This document shows, in pieces, positions 58,506 through 64,000 of a stretch of DNA of 64,000 nt. Location of the stretch: positions 1-64,000 of the forward strand of contig CAZXJI010000007.1 in NCBI GenBank assembly GCA_964640955.1. Reading direction: 5' to 3'. The stretch comes from CAXXOK01 sp964640955 (lineage in GTDB: Bacteria > Bacillota > Clostridia > Christensenellales > Aristaeellaceae). Under the pieces are notes generated by a model, which was given only the letters and a program-made list of their open reading frames with translations, was not told where the DNA came from and searched no databases. The number at the start of each line of letters is the position of its first letter. The stretch's first letter is position 1. The position numbers and the translations under genes are program-made.

Positions 58506-60269
58506 TTATTCGGCGGCTTCCGTCCCGGCGGGAAGGGCGACGACATAGACGGTCGAATCCTCGTTCGGCGTGAACGTGACGCCCGTCGCTTCGGTCACGG
58601 TTGCAAGCGGCAGGTAGAGGATACCGTCCGCCTCCCAGCCCGTGCGGTCGGCGATGATCTGCGGCTCCTGGTTTTTGAGCACCGTCAGGGCCGTAATCGC
58701 GCCGCTTTCGTCCACCGTGCAGGACAGCTGGAACAGGTCGCTGCCCAGCGAGAAGGCGGCCTCGCGGCTGTTCTCCTCGGCGCTGGGCAACACGATGCTG
58801 CCCAGGTTCTTCATAAGCGGCAGCATCGGCGCGTACACCGTATCGCCGTACAGCAGCGGCCGCAGCGTTTCGCTCTGCGCGTCCGCCGGATCGACGGTCA
58901 GCGGCTGGTCGCTCCCCTCCTGCCTGAAGCTGCGCGTCGTATCCAGCGTCGGCGTCGTTATCGCCTGCGCCGCGGGGGTGGTCTCCGCGGCCGGCTCGGG
59001 AAGGGCGATGGTATAGACGTCCGTCGCTTCGTCCAGCGTAAAGGTAACGCCCGTCGCTTCCGTCGCCGTATCGAGCGGCAGGTACAACACGCCTTCCAGC
59101 ACGAAGCCCGTATCGAGCGTCAGCGCTCTGGCTTCTTCGTTTACCGTCACGGTCACATCGGTTACGGCGCTTTCGTCCTCCTGCGTGTAGGAGAGTGTAT
59201 AAACGCCGTCCGTCAGGGTGAAGGACACGGTGCGCTGCCTGTCGTAGCTCTCCGGGACGATCTCAATGCCCGCGTTTTTCAGTATTTCCATCAGCGGCAC
59301 GTATACCGTGTCCTCCAGCTGTGCCGGATGGAGCACGTCGGCCGCGGCCCCGCTGGGCTCGGCATCGCTGAACAGGGTCATCGGTTCGTCGCCGCCCGCA
59401 AGCACGAACACCTGCGCGTCGTTCACGGTCGGTGCGGGCGCGGGTTCGGCAGCGGGTGTTTCCGTGGGCTCGGCCGTTGCGGCGGCATCCGTTACCGCGG
59501 GAATCCCCGTGATCTCCGCGACCGCTTCCGTTGCTTCCGGCGTGGCGGTCGGTTCCTCCGTATCGGTCGCCTCCGGCGAAACGGAGGGCGAAGCCGACGC
59601 CGTTTCGTAAACCGCGGCGGTCGCTTCGGCCGAGGCGGTTGCGACGCTCGCACGCGGCGCGGCGGTCGCGGCCGCCGTGGGGGTAGCAGTCGCCGTGGGA
59701 GTTGCGGTCGGCGTCGGAGAAGACGTGGGTGTCGGGGAAGGCGTTGGCGAAGGGGTCGCCGTCGGTACGAAAGTGGGCGCCGGCGTTTGCGTGGCGGGCG
59801 GCGTGGTGACGGCCGCGGTCGGTTTGGCCGTCGGAGTCGGCGTCGGCACGTCCACGGGCGCAAATACGACGTCCGAGCTTTCGTAGAGCACCGTCAGCGT
59901 TTTTTTGCCGGCGATCCCATCCACCGAAAGCCCCTGATAATACTGGAAGCGTTCCACGGCGCGGCGCGTCTGGTTGCCGAAGATACCGTCGATATCCCCG
60001 GTGTAATAACCGAGCTCCGCCAGGCGGCGCTGCATCAGCGTTACGTCGTCGCCCTTATCGCCGACTTCCAGGGTCGGATAATCGTTGTTGGGGGTGATGG
60101 CCGGGGTGGGCACCGCGGTCGGCGCAGCCGTCGCGGAAGGTGCGACGGTCACGATCGCCGTTGGCGACGGCGTGGGCGTCGCAGGCACAGGCGAAGGTTC
60201 CGGCGCCATCTGCACCGATGAGACGAACACCATCGTCAAATAGATCAGAAGGGTATTGAGCAGATTCAT
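58506..60269 (-). CDS. Secreted peptidoglycan-binding protein with Thr/Pro/Ala linker and two repeated C-terminal domains
   Basis: A 587-residue protein. An N-terminal hydrophobic segment (NLLNTLLIYLTMVFVSS) is followed by a first Pro/Thr/Ala linker and a peptidoglycan-binding domain near 63-130 (DKGDDVTLMQRRLAELGYYTG). A second linker of about 130 residues is rich in T-P-T and A-T repeats. Two similar C-terminal modules (about 285-410 and 430-585) look like copper-amine-oxidase N-terminal-type domains; each has an LYLPL strand and an ATGVTF repeat. It probably binds the cell wall, with the linkers spanning it. Start is ATG 60269, with AAGGAGGAGC upstream. Bias in the linker is compositional. 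Confidence 0.8.
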   Translation of the reverse strand: MNLLNTLLIYLTMVFVSSVQMAPEPSPVPATPTPSPTAIVTVAPSATAAPTAVPTPAITPNNDYPTLEVGDKGDDVTLMQRRLAELGYYTGDIDGIFGNQTRRAVERFQYYQGLSVDGIAGKKTLTVLYESSDVVFAPVDVPTPTPTAKPTAAVTTPPATQTPAPTFVPTATPSPTPSPTPTSSPTPTATPTATATPTAAATAAPRASVATASAEATAAVYETASASPSVSPEATDTEEPTATPEATEAVAEITGIPAVTDAAATAEPTETPAAEPAPAPTVNDAQVFVLAGGDEPMTLFSDAEPSGAAADVLHPAQLEDTVYVPLMEILKNAGIEIVPESYDRQRTVSFTLTDGVYTLSYTQEDESAVTDVTVTVNEEARALTLDTGFVLEGVLYLPLDTATEATGVTFTLDEATDVYTIALPEPAAETTPAAQAITTPTLDTTRSFRQEGSDQPLTVDPADAQSETLRPLLYGDTVYAPMLPLMKNLGSIVLPSAEENSREAAFSLGSDLFQLSCTVDESGAITALTVLKNQEPQIIADRTGWEADGILYLPLATVTEATGVTFTPNEDSTVYVVALPAGTEAAE

Positions 60270-60412
60270 AACGCTCCTCCTTCGCTGCACTGTCGATTGC
60301 TTGAAACATTATAGCATGTTCGTACGGTCTTTCGCAATCGCGGGCGGCGGGCCAAAAGAAACAAAACGACCGCCCGCGGCGGTTGCCCGGGCGTCGTTCG
60401 GCGGAGGAGAAA

Positions 60413-60452
60413 CCGTGAAAAAGGAGCGGGGAAACCCGCTCCTTTCAGGGTG
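60413..60452 (-). terminator. Left outward-facing terminator hairpin of the 60.4-60.8 kb element
   Basis: GGAGCGGG and CCCGCTCC with GAAA loop (60423-60442 region). Read on the minus strand the hairpin is followed by T5, so it faces left. The right flank of the element carries the same hairpin in inverted orientation. Confidence 0.7.
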
Positions 60453-60726
60453 CCAAAAAACCTCGTTTTGCAGGCATACTGCAGCCTGTTCAAAAAGTCC
60501 GAGATGCTAGGAAGCAAGGGTGGCAAGGGGCAACCGAAACGAGCGTGTGCCCTGTGGGCACAGCCGCGAAGCGGCTAGCGAGATAAGGTTGAGACGTTTT
60601 GCAGAGCAGCGCGACCGGCAGGGAAGCGATGCGACAACAAAACGGACGGATTGAGCTTACTCGTTCGTAAGTGATACCCCCTTGCCACCCCGCAGCTGAC
60701 AACGCAGATTGGGCTTTTGGGGCAGG

Positions 60727-60762
60727 CTGAAAGGAGCGGGGAAACCCGCTCCTTTTTAGGTG
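60727..60762 (+). terminator. Right outward-facing terminator hairpin of the element
   Basis: The same GGAGCGGG/CCCGCTCC hairpin followed by T5 on the plus strand. It could also serve the convergent secreted-protein gene from the minus side, but lacks a T-run in that direction. Confidence 0.7.
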
Positions 60763-60776
60763 GCTGGCTGTCGATG

Positions 60777-61637
60777 TTACTGCTGCGTGGTTTGCCCGCC
60801 CTGGGGGGCGCTATGGTCGTTCTGACGGGAACCGTTCTGCGCGTTTCCACCGCCCGGCATCTGGCCGCCGCCGTTCATGCCGTCCTGGTTATTGGGGCCG
60901 CCGGTCAAACCGTCGTTCGCGGCGCCGTTGCCGCGGTTCATGCCGTTGCCCGTGCCGCCTAGGCTGATGCCCGCTTCACGCAGGGTCTGCCGCAGGGTGG
61001 CGCGCGCCTGTTGCATGGTGCTCAGCGCCTGCTGGATGGCGCTGTTGGTCTGCGCGTTCGCCGAAAGGGTATCCCACAGGTCGTCCTCACCCTGCGCGGC
61101 CAGCGCATCCGCCTGCTCCTGGGTCAGCTGGCCGGCGTCCGCAAGGGCCTGCATGGCCGCTTTGCGCTCGTCGCCCGTCTTGGCGTTGGCCTCGTAGTAA
61201 GCCTTGTACTGTTCGGCTGTCCAGTCGCTCATGTCCAGATCGTCGAGCGTCTTCTCCGCCGCACGGAGCGCGGTATATGCGTCCGCATCCGCCTGGGTCA
61301 CCACGCCGGCCGTCACCAGATCGCCGAGCACCTGGTCCTCAACGCCCTCGTACAGCGCGACGGCTTCGCTGTACACCGTTTTCTGATCGTCGGTCAGGGA
61401 GGAAACGTCCGTCGTTCCGTTGCCGAACGCGCCGGCTCCGCCGCCGGAGGGCATGCCGCCCATGCCGCGGTTCGGGACCGTCGTCTGAGCGGTGGTCGTA
61501 TCCGCGGTCGTGTCCGTCGTCGTGGTCGTGTCCGCCGGAGCCTGCGCGAAAGCCGCGAAGGGGATCATCACGGCGAGCGCCACGGCCAGCACCGTCCACC
61601 CGCGTTTGCTGCTCCGGGTCAAATGGTTGCGTAGCAT
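60777..61637 (-). CDS. Secreted Ala/Gly/Asn-rich protein, unknown function
   Basis: A 286-residue protein with a signal peptide (TVLAVALAVMIPFAAFAQA, to about residue 32), then a Thr/Asp-rich stretch, a Gly/Met-rich stretch, and a helical middle (residues about 78-215) with repeated AxADAxxALAAQ patterns such as TQADADAYTALRAAE and TQEQADALAAQ. The C-terminus is Gly/Asn/Gln-rich. The middle resembles short helical repeats of DUF2680-type envelope proteins, but the family is not sure. AAGGAG precedes the start. No cysteines or catalytic motifs are seen. Confidence 0.65.
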   Translation of the reverse strand: MLRNHLTRSSKRGWTVLAVALAVMIPFAAFAQAPADTTTTTDTTADTTTAQTTVPNRGMGGMPSGGGAGAFGNGTTDVSSLTDDQKTVYSEAVALYEGVEDQVLGDLVTAGVVTQADADAYTALRAAEKTLDDLDMSDWTAEQYKAYYEANAKTGDERKAAMQALADAGQLTQEQADALAAQGEDDLWDTLSANAQTNSAIQQALSTMQQARATLRQTLREAGISLGGTGNGMNRGNGAANDGLTGGPNNQDGMNGGGQMPGGGNAQNGSRQNDHSAPQGGQTTQQ

Positions 61638-61828
61638 CCTTATTCAACTCCTTATCGGTTTTGCGATATCGTCTTGTTCCTTTGGGACGAGTACAGCATA
61701 AAACCCCAAAGCGACGGGCGCGTGAATAAAACGCGCAGATTATGTGAAACTCTCGGGAAGGTTCCACGGCCGCAGACGCGTCCGCAAAAAGACGTTCCCT
61801 GAGCGACCTATGCGATTTTCCCAATATA
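61638..61828. other. Intergenic region upstream of the secreted-protein gene, no gene seen
   Basis: About 190 bases carrying the minus-strand leader of the secreted protein. No strong promoter or RNA was recognised. Confidence 0.4.
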
Positions 61829-61856
61829 AACGGAACAGACCCGCAAAGCGGGCCTG
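61829..61856 (-). terminator. Terminator after tRNA-Lys
   Basis: On the minus strand ACAGGCCCGC and GCGGGTCTGT pair with one mismatch around TTT, about 25 bases past the tRNA end. A T-rich stretch follows. Confidence 0.5.
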
Positions 61857-61881
61857 TCTCAAACTCCGGATAGGCATCCTC

Positions 61882-61957
61882 TGGTGACCCATCGGAGACT
61901 CGAACTCCGGACACCCTGATTAAAAGTCAGGTGCTCTGCCAACTGAGCTAATGGGTC
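61882..61957 (-). tRNA. tRNA-Lys (anticodon TTT)
   Basis: On the minus strand the acceptor GACCCAT pairs with ATGGGTC, the anticodon loop is CTTTTAA, the T loop is AGTTCGAGTCT, and CCA is encoded. 76 bases. Confidence 0.95.
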
Positions 61958-62000
61958 TTGCGCGCATCCGCACCGGCGACCGGGCCGGACAACGAAGGAT

Positions 62001-62029
62001 ATTCTAGCATCTGCGGGCGTGTTTGTCAA
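62001..62029 (-). promoter_or_regulatory. Promoter of tRNA-Lys
   Basis: Minus-strand TTGACA (62029-62024), 17 bases, TAGAAT (62006-62001), about 40 bases before the tRNA. Confidence 0.75.
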
Positions 62030-62273
62030 CATTTACAGGCGTTCGCAGCCGCATTTTCTGCGCGGCCTGCGGCCCCTCGCGGGCCGCTCTCCGCGGGCCG
62101 GATTGCCGTAGGGAACGCCGAAACGGTTTTGCGCCCTTTCTTTCTTCGGCTTTCTGTGGTATAATTTCAGATAGGATAAGGCCGGCGCGGCGGTCCGGCC
62201 TGCGGAAAGCGCGCGTAAGCAACGCGTTTTTGCACATGATCAGGTCATTTTGCGAAGAGATCGGGGGATGGCA
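62030..62273. other. Intergenic region before yerC
   Basis: A perfect TATAAT (62160-62165) is a likely -10 for yerC, without a convincing -35 (TTTCTT at 17 bases). G/C-rich palindromic text lies at 62040-62100. No gene was recognised. Confidence 0.45.
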
Positions 62274-62567
62274 ATGTTTACGCCGAAAATCCAGAACGAG
62301 CAGACCGATCTGCTGATGAAGGCCCTGCTTTCGCTTACCAGCGTGGAGGACGCATACCGCTTCTGCGAGGACGTCCTGACCGTAAAGGAGCTTACCAGCA
62401 TCACGCAGCGGCTGGAAGTGGCCGTGATGCTCAAGCATAAGGTGACCTATCAGGAAATCGCCAAAAAGACCGGCGCGAGCACCGCCACCATCAGCCGCGT
62501 CAACCGCTGCCTCCTGTACGGCGCAGACGGATACAAGCACGTCCTCAAACAGATCGACCCGGATTGA
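62274..62567 (+). CDS. yerC: YerC/YecD family TrpR-related protein
   Basis: A 97-residue helical DNA-binding protein. The segment VTYQEIAKKTGASTATISRVNRCL (residues about 62-85, shown by its core) is a TrpR-type helix-turn-helix. In Bacillus yerC lies just upstream of pcrB-pcrA; here pcrA follows after 51 bases. Function is unknown; a role as a transcription regulator is inferred from the fold. ATG 62274 is preferred because GGGGG lies six to seven bases upstream; ATG 62268 is a possible alternative. Confidence 0.88.
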   Translation: MFTPKIQNEQTDLLMKALLSLTSVEDAYRFCEDVLTVKELTSITQRLEVAVMLKHKVTYQEIAKKTGASTATISRVNRCLLYGADGYKHVLKQIDPD

Positions 62568-62618
62568 CCCCTCCGTTTCGCAGACCTACGCACGAACAAC
62601 AGGGATGAGGATTTTACG

Positions 62619-64000
62619 ATGAATTTGGATATGCTCAATGAACAGCAGCGATTAGCCGCGGAGACGCTCGACGGCCCGGTTTTGATTTTAGCGGGCGCGG
62701 GCAGCGGAAAGACGCGCGCGCTCACCTACCGTGTCGCCAACCTGATCGACCGCGGGGTGGAGCCGTGGCGTATTCTCGCCATCACCTTTACCAACAAGGC
62801 CGCGCGCGAGATGAAGGAGCGCATCGCCTCGCTTGCGGGCGAGCGCGCGGAGGAAGTCTGGGTCAGCACCTTCCACGCCATGTGCGCCCGCATCCTCCGC
62901 CGCGACATTGAAAAGCTCGGCTACAGCCGTTCCTTCACCATCTACGACGACGACGATCAGGCCAGCGTCCTCAAGGAAGTTATCAAGCGGCTGGATATCG
63001 ACGATAAGGTGCTGACGGTGAGGGAACTGCGCTGGAAGATCAGCGACGCCAAAAACCGCCTGCTGACCCCGGATGAGTGGTTTGCCCAGAGCCCGCGGGA
63101 TTTCCACAGCCAGCAGATACACGACGTGTACGTGCAGTACGAGGAGCGCCTCAAAAGCGCCAACGCCCTGGATTTCGACGATCTGCTCATGCGCACGCTG
63201 GAGCTGTTCGCCGACCATCCCCCGGTGCTGGACAGCTATCGTCAGCGCTTCAGCCATGTGCTGGTGGACGAATATCAGGATACGAACTTCGCGCAGTATT
63301 CGCTGGTGAAGCTCCTGACCCAGAAAAGCCGCAACCTGTGCGTGGTGGGCGACGACGACCAGTCCATCTACGGCTGGCGCGGCGCGGACATCCGCAACAT
63401 CCTCGATTTTGAAAAGGATTACCCCGACGCGACGGTTATCAAGCTGGAGCAGAATTACCGCAGCACCTCCAACATCCTGGACGCCGCCAATCAGGTGATC
63501 GCCCACAACGAGGGCCGCAAGGACAAATCGCTTTGGACGGAGGCCCCCGCGGGTGAACCGATCAAGCTTTTCTGCGCCGGCGACGAACGCGAGGAGGCCG
63601 CCTGGATCTGCGACCGCATGCAGCAATTGAAGCTCGGCGGCGATCCCTACGGCAGCATGGCCGTTTTGTACCGCACCAACGCGCAGAGCCGCATACTGGA
63701 AGAAATGCTCATGCGCGCGGGTATCCCCTACCGCATCTACGGGGGCCTGCGCTTTTACGACCGCAAGGAAGTCAAGGATATCATCGCCTACCTGCGCTGC
63801 ATCGTCAACCCCAGCGACGACGTGAGCCTGAGGCGCATCATCAACCAGCCCAAGCGCGCCATCGGCGAGAGCACCATCCAGGAGCTGGCGCGCTACGCCG
63901 CGGAGAAGGAGCTGCCGCTGTACAGCGCGCTCATCGACCTGCCCGACACCCTCTCGGCGCGCCCCCGCAAATGCGTGCGGGAGTTCGGCGATATGATGAA
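62619..64000 (+). CDS. pcrA: ATP-dependent DNA helicase PcrA/UvrD (3' end outside window)
   Basis: An SF1A helicase that runs off the window end (460 complete codons, about 60 percent of the normal length). The Q motif LNEQQRLA (6-13), Walker A LAGAGSGKT near 25-33, motif Ia ITFTNKAAREM, the Walker B VDEYQDTN near 216, motif III VVGDDDQSIYGWRGA near 245, and motif IV-type NYRST are all intact. It unwinds DNA 3'-5' in repair and plasmid replication. The ATG at 62619 follows AGGGATGAGG, a moderate SD. Confidence 0.95.
   Translation, partial: MNLDMLNEQQRLAAETLDGPVLILAGAGSGKTRALTYRVANLIDRGVEPWRILAITFTNKAAREMKERIASLAGERAEEVWVSTFHAMCARILRRDIEKLGYSRSFTIYDDDDQASVLKEVIKRLDIDDKVLTVRELRWKISDAKNRLLTPDEWFAQSPRDFHSQQIHDVYVQYEERLKSANALDFDDLLMRTLELFADHPPVLDSYRQRFSHVLVDEYQDTNFAQYSLVKLLTQKSRNLCVVGDDDQSIYGWRGADIRNILDFEKDYPDATVIKLEQNYRSTSNILDAANQVIAHNEGRKDKSLWTEAPAGEPIKLFCAGDEREEAAWICDRMQQLKLGGDPYGSMAVLYRTNAQSRILEEMLMRAGIPYRIYGGLRFYDRKEVKDIIAYLRCIVNPSDDVSLRRIINQPKRAIGESTIQELARYAAEKELPLYSALIDLPDTLSARPRKCVREFGDMM

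Larger units (their letters stand above)
60413..60764. repeat. Terminator-bounded MITE-like non-coding element
   Basis: Two copies of one hairpin (about 60418-60450 and 60728-60760) are in inverted orientation, each with its T-run outward. Between them lies a unique-looking segment with imperfect inner terminal repeats: CAGCCTGTTCAAAAAGTCC near 60483-60501, against the complement of the segment ending at about 60729 (15 of 19 match). Inside are small perfect hairpins: TGTGCCC with GGGCACA (60545-60561) and AGCCGC with GCGGCT (60562-60576). No protein gene is present, so the element may be a MITE-type repeat or a non-coding RNA unit. Confidence 0.5.

Overview
The window looks like a GC-rich chromosome segment of a Gram-positive, clostridial (Bacillota) anaerobe, probably a host-associated or gut lineage. 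The evidence is the conserved order phoH, pgpH, ybeY/cdd, era; a yerC-pcrA pair; a MEP-pathway ispE; a DUF1934 gene upstream of a CTP-synthase gene; a Bacillus-type LexA box on lexA; an L10 leader in front of rplJ-rplL; and an oxygen-detoxifying flavodiiron protein. Promoters follow the sigma-A pattern and Shine-Dalgarno sites are strong. The sequence is a draft: ten Ns at 7266-7275 mark a scaffold join, and the bases around it look like contig-end noise.

Layout. 1-96: 3' end of a 5S rRNA gene with its terminator. 0.2-4.7 kb: membrane MutS-like ATPase, acetyltransferase, and a divergent MATE/MarR efflux pair with visible operators. 4.7-7.1 kb: flavodiiron-flavin reductase-rubredoxin fusion and an Arg-His-Gln tRNA cluster. 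7.1-11.4 kb: assembly gap, hydrolase, yajC, oxidoreductase, fluoride channel, tRNA-Trp, DUF3795 protein. 11.5-17.5 kb: oligopeptide ABC operon with an elaborate control region. 17.5-21.9 kb: ispE facing DUF1934, an unknown gene, an MBL hydrolase and a CTP-synthase-like protein lacking the glutaminase cysteine. 22-27.5 kb: CotH-kinase/lamin-tail surface protein, DUF4956 membrane protein, VTC (polyphosphate-polymerase-fold) protein and a secreted cysteine-hydrolase-like protein. 27.8-32.9 kb: tyrosine recombinase, lexA, mgtC-like gene, psuK, psuG.

32.9-40.4 kb: MtaD-like amidohydrolase with three glycosyltransferases, divergent from a GH65 phosphorylase. 40.4-44.3 kb: rplJ-rplL, a pyridoxal-kinase-like gene, ACT and PFL proteins. 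44.3-48.7 kb: NudC, YitT, VOC, GNAT operon and a sodium:solute symporter. 49-54.5 kb: PhoH, PgpH, a YbeY-cytidine deaminase fusion and Era. 54.5-60.3 kb: HAD phosphatase, RluA-type pseudouridine synthase, unknown protein, IlvE, then a secreted peptidoglycan-binding protein. 60.4-60.8 kb: an unusual non-coding element bounded by two outward-facing copies of one terminator hairpin. 60.8-64 kb: secreted low-complexity protein, tRNA-Lys, YerC and the start of PcrA.

Most of the window is housekeeping. The parts most worth a second look are the CotH/DUF4956/VTC/cysteine-hydrolase cluster, the glutaminase-dead CTP-synthase-like protein, the YbeY-CDA fusion, the terminator-bounded element, and the regulatory regions of the opp operon and the fluoride channel.
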